From contig CM070568.1 in NCBI GenBank assembly GCA_036346405.1, positions 30,663,072 to 30,727,071 on the forward strand: a stretch of DNA of 64,000 nt, in the 5' to 3' direction. The notes under the pieces are model-generated. The model was given only the letters and a program-made list of their open reading frames with translations. It made no database searches and was not told the DNA's origin. Positions 24,201 through 35,140 of this stretch are shown one piece after another. This DNA comes from Phyllostachys edulis. Lineage: Eukaryota; Streptophyta; Magnoliopsida; Poales; Poaceae. Each line of letters begins with the position of its first letter. Position 1 is the stretch's first letter. Made by a program: the position numbers and the translations under genes.

Positions 24201-24312
24201 TGCTGCCGACCCACTCGGCAGCAACTAGGTGCTGCCGAGCCCGGGCGCAGCAACCAAGTTGCTGCCGACCCGGTTGGCAGCACCTAGTTGCTGCCGAGTG
24301 GGTCGGCAGCAC
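24201..24312. repeat. Subterminal GC-rich palindrome
   Basis: TGCTGCCGACCCACTCGGCA (24201-24220) with AGCAACTAGGTGCTGCC is perfectly inverted at 24276-24312. Further GTTGCTGCCGACC units lie between the arms. It sits about 90 bp inside the right terminus of MuDR-like element 2. Confidence 0.85.
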
Positions 24313-24404
24313 GTCCTCCGGAGGGGCTAAAACGGGAATTTATGCGCTAAGGGGACTAGAAATGGAAATAAAAGATGTTAAGGAGCTAGATTGGTCCAAA
24401 CTTC

Positions 24405-24719
24405 GAATATGCAGACCACACGCGTGCGTCCACTGCCCAGGCTATGGAGTTTTGTTACAGCGTGCCTAGCAACATACGTCCAGTTTCTTGTCACTCACTG
24501 ACGTCCCCCCTTGCAATGCAAAAATTGAAAGGACATTATTACTCAATCATGTCTCTTCTTTTTCTCCCAACTTTAATTCGACGGGAAATCCATCATAATA
24601 ATCCCTCGAGTCTAGACTCTGATCCAAAAGAAGGCGTTCTGTATCGACTGTGATTAACATGACAGGTTGGTCCAGCTTCTACGTTCCAACGAGCTTTTCC
24701 CCTTGTCATTTAGACATAA
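24405..24719. repeat. Host promoter-like segment, copy 2, part 3
   Basis: It resumes at the right TSD CGAATATGCAG and matches 58684-58988 of copy 3 (CACACGCGTGCGTCCACTG, TAATTCGACGGGAAATCCATC, GACAGGTTGGTCCAGCTTC). Homology ends at 24719, one base before CTAG, where a Helitron 3' end begins on the minus strand. Confidence 0.85.
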
Positions 24720-24759
24720 CTAGAAACCCTCGCGCGTCTTGACGCGTGTGGTGCCGAAC

Positions 24760-26563
24760 AAAAGCGATTTTGGTCACGTGAGAAAAAGAACTGGATAAAA
24801 AGATTTGTTCTATGTAGCATACAGTAAATACACATATTGCTTTTTACGAAGAACTGTTTTAATTATGTATATGTTAGTTATACGAAGATAAACCAGAGAT
24901 AAGCAACATTTGCTTCAGAATTTCTATGTATGGATCACTGAAGTGGGAAAAATGTTTGTAAGCAGTAATTAGAAGACGAATATATGTATGTAAGCTATCA
25001 GGCATACATGGAACCGTGATTATACAAATTACTATGTATAACATATATGAAATATTCTGCAGATATAGGAGACGAATATTAGAGATGTATACATGCGTTA
25101 GAGTTATTACATATAGAAATCGATAATGCAATGCTATAAGGTACTATATAAAGCAGGTCGGTAGTTTAATAAAATATCTGGATGAAATAATAGATATCTT
25201 GTGCTATCCCTGAAATGGAGGTCTTAGCATATTGTAGACCGTATCATGCAGGAACAAGGATGAAAAACTTATGCTGGCAATACTTGACAACACTAATAAA
25301 GTGGCATACCACTATTCAGTTCTAACATTCTTGAACTCATCCCAAAAAAGGAACTTCAATGTTGTAACCACAACAGTAGGGCTCTTAAGCAGTGGACCCA
25401 ATTGATTCGCTAACCTCATGGTGACTGCGCCGATCAGTTAGAAAGTGGGGTTCTCAAAGGCTTGATCCCCTTCTGTGGTAGGACATACACAACTGAATCT
25501 GGTTGAGGGTCTTTAAGTAATGAGAAATCGGTGCTATCCAATGTTGAATTTGAGACACATTCCTCGAAATAATTCATGGCCACTTCAGCTAAATGCCTTC
25601 AGACTTTCAGTCGGTCCATACTACTATGAAACCACAGTACAGAGATAAAGATTGGTTAAAAGGGTAGAAAAGAATAGGACACACAAATTCATGTACTATC
25701 AAAAAAGAAGCTCTAGATTGCACCAATAAATGGAACCATATAAAAAGATGGAAATGGCAAGTGTATTTTACCTTTCTTCCGGGTGCTGTGTGCTGAAACA
25801 GTGTTGACTCTTCCCAACTATACAATGTTTTAATCTCATCCCAACTATCTAATTTCCAAATATCCTAGTCGGTGATGGGCCTTTTATATCCTTGTCGGTG
25901 ATAGGCATTTTATATCCTTGTTGCATTAGAGGAGTCATCCATGAAAATAATATGGCTAGCAAAGTAAAGAGACAACAAAATTTATATCAATATATGTATA
26001 TGTATTTTCCCCCTATACTTGTATATATGTTGGCCCATTGGCTTCATAATGAATACAAGTGCTATTCATAACACCAGCAGCCTGAAAACAGCTTAATGAA
26101 AGGCACAGAAAGTTGCTTGACAAGCACTTCTAACTTATGAAGTAGATTTTGTTCTTGTAGGAGTTTCTTCAAGAAACAAAATTTATGTACCTAAACTGTT
26201 AGCTGATTGCAACATGTATAAATACATGACCTACCTTGAAATCAAAGCATTCGATGTTATTAACCAAATGTCAATGGTTGTTACCGGCTAGGAATTTTTT
26301 TCCCTGGCCATGGCTAAACATTGAGCACACACAAAAGTATATCTTACACATAATCACAGTAGAGAAAAAGTTAACACATGCAAAGCAACATTTCTGATAA
26401 GGTGTAGAAATGTATGAACTATATTCAGAGTTCTTTTGGTTTATAAAATGGCTATGCTTTTTTTTCCTTGAGGAATCTATGCTCTATATCTTATCAGCTC
26501 TAATAACACAGGTGGCAGATTGCAAAGAACATGATAGTTGCCTCAGGAAGAGAAGTGGATCAC
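24760..26563. other. Helitron 1, AT-rich part without a recognised gene
   Basis: Mostly AT-rich intron-like DNA. On the minus strand around 25580-25435 there is an exon-like open stretch (NYFEECVSNSTLDSTDF, then DPQPDSVVYVLPQKGIKPL) that ends in a stop and does not match CDC6. It may be a fragment of a second captured gene. A short tandem repeat, CGGTGATGGGCCTTTTATAT and its variant, lies at about 25870-25918. Confidence 0.3.
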
Positions 26564-28101
26564 CTGCAAACACCAAGAGCTTTTCTCATGTACCCAGACG
26601 TTGCAGCGACTTTCTGATAAAAGAACATTAAGCAAACAATGTTAATAAATGAGCATGTTGATACCTCCACCAACTACATCCTGGTGTTCTCCTAAATAAA
26701 AAATATATACTTCCTCACAAAAAAAAATAGTGCCAATGAATTGACAATTGAGATACTCCAACATGAAAGATGAAACTATAAATGAGAGTGCTTGTAGGAT
26801 GATTGGACTAACCCTAGCACAAAATTCTAGGGCCGGTGGTTCCAAAACATCATACTCAAGAACCTGTATAAGTGACATTACAAAATGTTATGTATAGCAA
26901 GCAATTTTAAGTTAAAAAGCTTAACACAGATACCTATAAGCCTGAATTGGTCACATGACAAACGAATTACCTTTAGCCTATGTTTAATTATGTCGGATAT
27001 TTGATCTTTGGAATGAGCACGGAAAGTTATAACGAGTGGTTTGCCTGTCAATTAGTATCGTAATGCCAAGGACATATTAGTTTCCTTCGTACAAGCAAAA
27101 CATGTCAGCTAGTCAATTGAAGGAGGCGTTCCATGTTCACTATAGTAAACATGGTAAGGAGCACTCACAATTTAAGGATTCAAGCTTTGGAAGAAACCAG
27201 TCTGCTAGGTCTATGGCATTTGCAATTCCTGGAAAATAGCACCAACTATTGCTCAGCAAAACCGTATCAATTTTCTATTTAAATAGTGTGATTTAGGTGT
27301 AAGCATCCTTCAAAAACTAACCTATCAGTATGCATTTAGAGAATTGATAAGTTGTAAGCATGAAAAGATCATGTAGCACAGCCCGATCTCTTGTTATTAA
27401 GTAGTCCATCTGATCCACAATGACCAATCTAGCAAGCAGTGCCATGCAATTCAGATGGCAAGATCAAAATGGCATGAAAAGCCATATCGTTAAAGTGGGT
27501 ACAAATAGTTCTTACAACATCCTTCTTGGAGCTGATTCTTTGTGGGAAAACATGCTCTGTAGTTGCCGAAGTGGTGACAATTTGCCAATTGCCTTCTTCC
27601 AAGCTAGGAATCTTCCAAGTATCTGTACTGAAAAGTCAATTAGTACTGGCATGGTCGGTCAGTTTGGGCAGCAATAAATAGATCAAGCCCCATGATTCGG
27701 CAACAGTAAATACCTTACTAAAAATCTCAGATGTGTTTGCTAGGCTCGTGCAATTGATTGCCAAAGCATCAGGTGTATCCATTCCCATCTACGCACAACA
27801 CAAGCAACACAAAGTTTGATCAATGATACACTAAAAATCAAGAAATCTGTACGGAGCACTGAGAAATTATAGCATGCCTCGTCTGCCCAACAAGCCATGC
27901 TCTCCTTGACTCTGTTGATGGACAATGTCTTCCCTGTACCGGGGCACCCGCACACATAGATGCTCCCAGCCCGCTCCTGCCCGACGCACGCCTTCCAGAA
28001 GTCAAGCACGCACCTTTGCTCGCCGTCCCGGCAAACCAACTCACACGAGGGCATCGTGGCCACGTGCAACACCTTTTTGACCGCCTGTATCTGCGCAGGA
28101 T
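26564..28101 (-). pseudogene. CDC6: CDC6-type replication-licensing AAA+ ATPase fragment, eight exons
   Basis: Eight consecutive exons fit the plant CDC6 AAA+ region with conserved phases: 28101-27878 (DPAQIQAVKKVLHVAT, Walker A GCPGTGKT), 27788-27714 (TPDALAINCTSL), 27622-27516 (LSPLRQLQSMFSHKES), 27428-27322 (VIVDQMDYLITRDRAVLHD), 27228-27169 (IANAIDLADWFLPKLESLN), 27044-26971 (KPLVITFRAHSKDQIS), 26863-26813 (VLEYDVLEPPALEFCAR), 26613-26564 (KVAATSGYMRKALGVC). All junctions are GT-AG except the first donor, which reads GC. No stop occurs in the spliced frame. The N-terminal part before DPAQ and the C-terminal winged-helix part after GVCR were not found. Walker B Glu is Gln (VDQMD for VDEMD), and the SGDMRKAL sensor-2 block has Tyr for Asp. 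CDC6 loads MCM at origins in the nucleus; this fragment, inside a Helitron, should not. Confidence 0.93.
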
Positions 28102-28489
28102 CTGCATGGTAGAGTTGCAACAAGGACCACAGTAGCGAGCACAAAAGAAATCCCTACTTCGGAGCACATCACAAGAGCGCAAGCAGGCCGACTAACTATG
28201 CAATAGGTCATCGAAAATCCGAAAAACACGAGGGTTATTAATCGCGCACACGAAGGTATCACAGAACAAAGGTGAGGAGACAGAGAGCAGCGAGGAAGGG
28301 CAGATGTTACCTGAGAAAGCCACAGCAACCACAATAGCAACCCACTGCTAACACTTCCACCCTACCTCAATCCACATCCATTTTCATCCTCTATGCAAAA
28401 ATCAACAAATAAACCCCATCAGTAAATGCATCGAGCTCTAAATCTTAACAATTGAATCAACGAAAAGGGGAAAAGAGCACGGGCGCGTT

Positions 28490-29540
28490 GATGGGCTAAG
28501 CTCTAGGGGCATGAGTGAGCACGCTATGTGCTTGTGCAGGCCCGGCATTAGCAGCGAGCATGCTAGCAGGGGCCGACGACGGCGCTGGGCTGAGCCGGCA
28601 GCAGGGAGTGAACCCGAGGCCGAATCGCAGCAAGGATCGACCGGCGGTGGCACGGCAGGAAGACATCAGGGGAAAAGTGATCGGAGATAGCAACCGAGAG
28701 GCCGAGCCTAGGCGGTCGGCGGCTGGAGGCCGAGCCGGCCGGGTCGGTACCAGCGGCGCGCAGCAGGCGAATGGGCCAGAGGTAGGAGGCCGAGTTCGGA
28801 CGACCAAGCCACCACAGACGCGGCACGGAGCCGGGAGCAGGAGGCTGGCGATGTTGCGCCACGGAAGGCGCGGCCAAGAGGAGGGCGATGAGCCAGCGAC
28901 GGGCGTAGGGGCCAAGAGGAGGCGACCGGAGGCTAGGCTAGGGAGCGGGGAGAGGCGGTGCCAGAAGAAATCGGGGAAGGGAAAAACGCCGTGGAGGGGC
29001 AGGAGGCCGGCGGCGCTGGGCCAGGGGAGGCGAGGCCAAGAGGAGGGTGACGAGCCAGCGAGGAGAGGAGGCGGGCTCAGTGCACTCCACGCCCTCCCAA
29101 TCGCTGCCGCTAGCGCTCCGGGAGAGGCGGCGGTGGCCAGGTGGGAGGAGACAAGGGGAGAAGAGAGGACGAGAGAGGAAAGTGGCGGACGGGGAGAGGC
29201 AGCGGTGGATAGGAGGAGGCGGTGCTCGACTAGGGGAGGCGCGGCCAAGAGTCGGGCGACGAGCCGGCCGAGGAAAGACGGGCCAAGAGGAGGCGCACGA
29301 GGGCAAAGTTGGCGGAAGGAGAGACGACGGCAGAATAAATTGGATGACCTAATGGAGCTGGGGCTTGGGAGAGGAGGTAGAAGCTGGAGGGGACCAAAGC
29401 CATAGAAAGAATGCGTGCGGGAGCCGCTGCCTATGAAGACCGAAGAAGCAAACCAAGCAATCGCATTGGACGGCACCGAACAGACGAGCGTGAGAATCTG
29501 GCGGCCCACAAAATCGAGTCGACGTGGACACTCTCACTGG
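28490..29540. other. GC-rich block at the 5' side of Helitron 1
   Basis: Very GC-rich, with long open frames on both strands (296 aa plus at 28515-29405; 337 aa minus at 29509-28496), which is expected from composition alone. Imperfect repeats of GGCCAAGAGGAGGGCGATGAGCC occur near 28871, 29034 and 29247. It lies upstream of the CDC6 exons on their strand and could be captured promoter or first-exon DNA. No protein domain recognised. Confidence 0.4.
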
Positions 29541-29627
29541 GCTCGGAGTGTGCAAGCTTTTATGTAGAAAGATTTTCTTGCCGTCTAAATCATGTTGGTT
29601 ACAATGCCTACTTAAAATATTACTAGA

Positions 29628-29984
29628 CAATAGAGGTTACAGGGTTTGAAGCCTTATCCTCACCGGCCTAAACCGGATGCCTTACCAATTGGACTCGCAA
29701 CAGTTGGCAGACTACTAATATAATCCACAAAACTAGTCACAGCTAGCTCAACTTGTTCAGTAACTTCAACAACAACCTCAACTTGCATCCAAATCACCAT
29801 AAATCACCCCGAATTTGCGATTAATGCACATAATACCAAGAAGTTAAACACACCAAAGCGTTCTAATTAGCGCACATAACGCTACACCGACTGCAACAAT
29901 ACACGCAACACAACAACATGCCACCATCTCCCTCTCGACAACACACTCGTCAAATCATCGTCACCTAGAGATGGCCAGCTGGCC
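29628..29984. other. Spacer with a possible tRNA-like (SINE) fragment
   Basis: On the minus strand near 29700-29640, CCAATTGGTAAGGCATCCGG followed by GGCTTCAAACCCTG looks like the A and B boxes of a tRNA-derived SINE head, but no body or tail was traced. The rest (29705-29984) is CA-rich single-copy-looking DNA without coding potential. Confidence 0.3.
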
Positions 29985-30467
29985 TGTTGAATTATTGAGT
30001 GCTTTTTGGGAATTTCCCAATCAGAGAAAAGAAGGAAATGGAAAAAGAAAAAGAAAAGAACTTGTGGGGCCGCTTGCCATTGAGAGCTGAGGAAGGATAA
30101 GGTCTAGAGACCTTATGTCGTTCTGAGAGGTGCAGCTCTCGTGCTGCTGTCTGCTGGTCTTTCGACATGGAGGCGGCGCTTGCGGCGCAAGCGTCTCAAG
30201 CGCAAGCGGCTCTAGCGAAATGCGTGCTGCCCGTTAGTGATGGTAGTGCATGACCTCCTCCTCCTCTTCATTAGCCGGTGCTCCCCTCTTTTTCAAGACC
30301 CCAAAAACAACAATGAGAAATCCCCATTTTTCAGTGCTTCTCTTCCCTTCGATTTGTGTTCAATTTTTGGATCATCAAATCTTCGTCTCCGCCGAGCTTG
30401 TTCCGGGGTGTTCCATGGTTAGACCTGAATCCCCCTCCGTGTGCATTCCAGTGGCTCCCATTTGCGT

Positions 30468-32015
30468 TGTAGGATCAAGGATAACCGACTAGAGGGGGGT
30501 GAATAGGAGGTTTTAAATTTTTTTAACTAATTAACAATTTAAGTCAATTACCAACTAAGTCTAAACTAAATATAATTCTAGCTAAGCAATTCAACACAAG
30601 ATAAATGCTAGAATTGTAAATGTGGAAAAAGTAAAAACAAGAAATAACCACAATTCAGACAATAAAGTTTTTCCCGTGGTATCGAAGACTTGTCGGTCTT
30701 CACTAGTCCACGTTGAGGAAGCTTGAACTAATCAAGCCGGCTCCACGAATTAAGTATTTCCTCGATCACTAGTGGTTGTTCTTCCTCCGCTCTGGAGATG
30801 GTGAACACCAAACCACTCACAATCTTGGCATCGGGCCTCTTCACAATCTTCTTGAAGAGATCACCGTGCTAACACAGCCAAGCCGTCTAGGTGTTTGGCA
30901 AAACACCAAGAGTAATGAATCGATGATCTTCGCTTGACGGCACTCAAGTGCAATGGATCAATCTAGAATGAATGCATTTGAATTTGACTCAACTACCTCA
31001 CAATGAATGCATAAGTATATTATAGGTGTTGAGAGGATGCTCAAGTCTCAAAGGATAGTAAATATGATCTAGCATACTGTCCTTGAGCAGGTGGAGGGGT
31101 ATTTATACCCCCCCCCCAACAAATACGACCGATGGGAGTGAAATCCCAACTTTTCAGCGAAGTGCGGTACTACCGCCACTACCATGCGGTACTACCGCAC
31201 CTCACCTACTGCTCTGTAACGGCTATAACAGTGGCATTAACTGCTTTGACATAGCCGTTGAAAACTTCAGCGCAGTACTACCGCCAACCATCATGTGGTA
31301 GTTCCGCTGGCCGGTCATACCGCACAATGAGAGCGGTACTACCGTTTCACAAAGGACCCAAAAGGGTACCTACTGGAAAATACGTACCGCTTCACTTTCG
31401 GAATCACTGGGGTGCGGTAGTTCCGCTGAACAAATGCGGTCATACCATGTTGCAGTAGTACCGCCATGTAAGCTCTGGAACTACTGCTCCTAGGGTGAGC
31501 CACCGAACCAAAATGGTGTCTCTCTGGATTTTACGTACCGCCAACTAATTTTCGGAACAACCGGATTGCGGTAGTACTGCACCACGATCCCAGTCGTACC
31601 GCTGAGTGGTAGTACTGCCAACACAACGCCGGTACTACCGATTATCCTGACAATGCACAGTTGGCTTTTCAAAACAAATTCAAAGTGCATGCACGATCCT
31701 AAACTGATCCAAATGGCACAAGAACATGCTATCAAACTACTAGTCATGATCCCTCTTAATAGTACGGTATTTAACCTAAAATCTGGTCTTCCATCCATAT
31801 CTCCTAAGACCGGTAAAATATAAAAAGGATCCTAGACTACTTGTACCTTGTCTTTGAGCCATATTGATCTTCATGTTGTCCTTTAGCATGCATCTCCAAG
31901 ATGTCATACTCACCAATGGGACTTAACCTTGTAAATACTCAATAAACATGTTAATCCCATATTCACATATTATCATTAATTACCAAAACAATTTTTAGGA
32001 GCCTAGATGCTTTTA
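30468..32015 (-). repeat. Copia 3' LTR (left copy)
   Basis: 1548 bp, beginning on the plus strand TGTAGGATCAAGGATAACC and ending GATGCTTTTA; the expected terminal CA is TA here. The region 31150-31660 holds many copies of the near-palindrome GCGGTAGTACCGC and variants. Confidence 0.95.
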
Positions 32016-32031
32016 ATCTCCCTCTTTTTGG
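32016..32031 (-). other. Polypurine tract of the Copia element
   Basis: On the minus strand the sequence CCAAAAAGAGGGAGAT directly precedes the 3' LTR, the position and composition expected for the plus-strand primer of a retroelement. Confidence 0.85.
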
Positions 32032-32975
32032 TAATTGATGACAACCCAACTAATATGTGAGAAAGATTATTTTAAATATACCACTTGTTGAAAAACGAGT
32101 TGTATATTTTAGTGATGAATTAATAACAAAATAATTCTTGCAATGAGCTCAAGTGAGTTTTTGGAATTATTTTCTTGTTAAAGTCAATTTAAAGAAAGCT
32201 CCCCCTAAACATATGCATATAAAAGAGAAAAGATTTTAGCAAGCACATGTAGAGATTTTTGAAATTTTGGTGGAGTTTCTTTTGCTTGTTGGAACTTGAG
32301 GAAAATTGCAACATTATAAAATGACCATAATAAGGATTGCATTTCATGAGAATAACATAAGCATAATATTAACCACTAAGTTCAACAAGACAACATTAAA
32401 CATAAAGACATAACATAGTTTTAAACTATTACAAGCACAAGCACACAAACATAACAAGTTCAACATAGAGTATATAATATGATAGCAGTCTAAAGCTCAA
32501 ACTCCCCCTTAATCTTCATATCTTTATTCTTCAAACTTTCTCCCCCTTTGGCATCAAAGTACCAAAAACATCAAGCAACTGGATCCTGAGGAGGAAGTGG
32601 AGCTGGAGGAAGTGTAGCTAGAGCAGATGAAGCTGAGGCCCTTGGAGGAGTGTTGGGGTGACGACAAGAAGTGTAACGCTGTGGAGTAGTCAAGAGTTGC
32701 TCCATAGAAAAGACACTCTCTGATAGGGCAGCTAATCTGTTGTGGGTCTCATTCTGAAACTCAATCTAAGCAGTCTTCATTTCTTGCTGAGTGTCCTTAA
32801 GCTCTTGCTGATTAGTCATAATCACTTGCAGATTGCTAAGAATCACCTGCTGATTATTGAGAATCTGAGCAAGAGACACTTGATCTTCTTCAGCAGCAGC
32901 TTTCCCTCGAGCATCTTCCCTTTGCTCTCCTTGCTGACCCTGGGCACGTATACCTAGAGGGAGAGGAGGACCATC

Positions 32976-34036
32976 TCATGGCTTGTATGCCTTATGGGGA
33001 GAGTCCAATCCTCCATGATACTCAATCTTGCTGAGGATCAAAGCCATGATATATGGAGTATAATAGATTCTCTTGACCCTGTCATTCTTTGATGAAGCTA
33101 TGCCCCTTATTGTGACATCCACCACATCAAATTTTCTCCCATTCATGATGTTGTCAATTATATTGCATGCATGCCCTCTTATAGCATCAAAAATTCCACT
33201 CTTGGGAAGAAAGGTGTGATTGATGATTCTATTAATCAAACTAGGGATAGGTTGAAGACCATGAATCTTCTCTGGGGTATACCTGACAGTTTGATCATAG
33301 AAGTATGTCCAAACAGGAGCTAGCAGAGCAGGCCTATCAAATATCTTCTCATACTTGCTGGATGGTGTTATCAGGACACGCTCAAATTCTTCCTTGTTGC
33401 TTTCCACATATCTGGTTACTGTCATCCATTGCAATTTGGTAAAATCTGGAGAAACATGCAAGGTGGCATAGAACCGTCTCACAATCTCCTCATGTAGTCA
33501 TTTCTTAGAGCTATGAGATCATGAATATCGGCTCTTTGAAAAAGCCGATACACACCATCATACTTGTCCAAAGAGTTGATGTGCTGCCACTTTACCCACT
33601 TATGATCTGCAAATTTTCTGTGAGGGCCATACAACTGTTCATAGACTCATTCTTGAAATTTGGTATGGAACCTTGGATTTATGGAATTTTAAGGATAAAT
33701 ATACTGATTACTATGACACAGAATAGCATAATCGTCAGCAAAAATAGTCCTCAAATCAACCTGAGGCTCTTTTGGATCTCCCATCTCCTCATCTGATCTT
33801 GCCTGAACTTCTGTTTCTGTCTCAGATTCAGACTCAGATCCTAACTCGGCTTGAGAGGAGCTTTCCTCACATTCAGACTCACTGTCTGCTGGCCCTTTGC
33901 CTCTGTCATGACCGTCCTTCTGGTGAACCTCTCGATTTTCATGAATAGGAGCTGTAAGAGTCTGAGAGGACGAAGATTGACCTCGATGAGGGCCGATGGA
34001 CTTGCGAGTAGCGATCCTTGTCCTTGGCATCTTCAA
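32976..34036 (-). pseudogene. Extra (env-like) ORF of the SIRE/Maximus Copia element, broken
   Basis: It starts MKMPRTRIATRKSIGP at 34036, followed by a Ser/Glu/Asp-rich stretch to about 33780, then WVKWQHINSLDKYDGVYRLF (near 33590) and a 168-codon open frame RRFYATLHVSPDFTKLQW to 32976. Stops at about 33690-33650 and a frame change near 33480 break it. Large SIRE/Maximus elements carry an ORF in this place, often called env-like; I see no clear signal peptide or membrane anchor, so that label is positional. Function unknown. Confidence 0.65.
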
Positions 34037-35140
34037 ACAGAGATGATAGGTTACAAAGGATGCAATTGATCAACCGAAATAGATTTAATTTTGAATGGAA
34101 TGATATTGCTGTTCTGTCAGGAAAATCAGTAGTACCGCGGTTCTTTGGGCGATAGTACCGTGATCCAGAAGTACCGCCATTGTCTGGCCGGTACGACCGC
34201 ATCATGGTAGTTCTGCGCTCAAAAGAGCGGTAGTACCACTTTTCCAGATCGAGTTCTAGGGCATGTAAATGATTGCAATTTTTGATGTTTCTCATGGAGT
34301 GAATCCATGGGCTAGATGTGTAATCATCATGAAACACCAATTTTACCAATTTGCCCAACAAAAACTGCATCAAATCATCCACATTCTAAATTAACTCTAA
34401 TTCGGGATCTAGGGTTTTGGGAGCAAGGTAATAAGAGAACTAAACGAGGTATTACCTTGAGATGTGAAGGAGATAAACCCAAAAGATGCAATGAACCAAC
34501 AAAGATTGAAGAATCACCGAAGAAATTTAAGGATTTTTTTTAGGGGATTTTCGGTTCTTCGGGGTGAAAGAGAGAGGCCAAGAGAGAGAGAGAGAGAGAC
34601 TTAAGTGGTGGAAGTTGTGCGGTATAACCGTTTGGGGGGTAAAGGCACGAAGTAAAAAACCGCAAGGCAGTTAATGCCCTTTTACCAACTGACGCGGTAG
34701 TTCCGCACTTTGACCGCCGGTAGTACCGCATTGCGGTAGTACCGTGGTTATATCGCCGGTAGTTCTGCCCTGTGGTCGTACCACGATTAACCCGCCGGTA
34801 GTTCCGATTATCCTGGAACTTCAGGAATTGACTTTGGATTTAAGAATTATGCAAATGATCCTTAGTTTTGCACTCAAATAAATATCATTTAGGATCATTA
34901 TGCATTGAATAGACTAATGTCTATCTAAAAATATAATTTTTTATGAACATAGGAATCTTTAATAAAACATTTCGAAAATACTTTCTTAAAAGCTTCAAAT
35001 AGTACCAAATGAAGGAAAATGCATGAGGCAAGAGTTCAACTAACATTTGAATAGTCTATGATATTTAATTCATTCCTCAATTTGCAAAAGCGGCCTTCAT
35101 CTAATAGTTTGGTGAAAATATCCGCTAATTGATCTTCGGT
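34037..35140. other. Non-coding Copia segment between RNase H and the extra ORF
   Basis: It holds two clusters of the GCGGTAGTACCGC-type palindrome (about 34128-34240 and 34675-34815), the same motif as in the LTRs, plus a GA microsatellite at 34580-34602. No coding domain recognised. Confidence 0.6.

Larger units (their letters stand above)
14898..24404 (-). mobile_element. MuDR-like element 2 (9.5 kb) with broken MURA and PMD genes
   Basis: TIRs of about 83 bp are present: the left begins AACGTTGGACTAATCTAG (14898) and the right, reversed, begins AAGTTTGGACCAATCTAG (24404). Both share CATCTTTTATTTCCATTTCTAG and CTTAGCGCATAAATTC blocks. The TSD is CGAATATGCAG (11 bp, 14887-14897 and 24405-24415), and copy 3 carries the site once at 58684-58694. 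Inside, both on the minus strand, are a MURA transposase remnant (19568-21905) and a plant-mobile-domain remnant (about 17750-19008), plus a 560-bp inverted repeat and several tandem repeats. Both genes are broken, so it would need help to move. Confidence 0.92.
24720..29627 (-). mobile_element. Helitron 1, non-autonomous, carrying a CDC6 gene fragment
   Basis: The minus-strand 3' end is CTAG at 24720-24723, followed by host T and preceded by a hairpin (ACGCGTCAAGACGCG, plus-strand positions about 24732-24747), the Helitron hallmark. The left host flank is copy 2 of the promoter segment. The 5' end is less certain: TCTAGTAATATTTTAAG (minus strand, starting at 29627) resembles plant Helitron 5' ends, with 29634 as an alternative, but neither is preceded by the usual host A. 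No Rep/helicase gene is visible. Cargo: eight CDC6 exons (26564-28101) and a GC-rich block at 28490-29540. Confidence 0.65.

Noticed and set aside
28496..29509. 337-aa minus and 296-aa plus ORFs as genes
   Set aside because: Both strands are open over the same very GC-rich DNA, the composition is low-complexity, and no domain is recognised.
29635..29705. tRNA gene on the minus strand
   Set aside because: A-box and B-box-like motifs are present, but no cloverleaf with acceptor and anticodon arms could be drawn; at best a SINE fragment.
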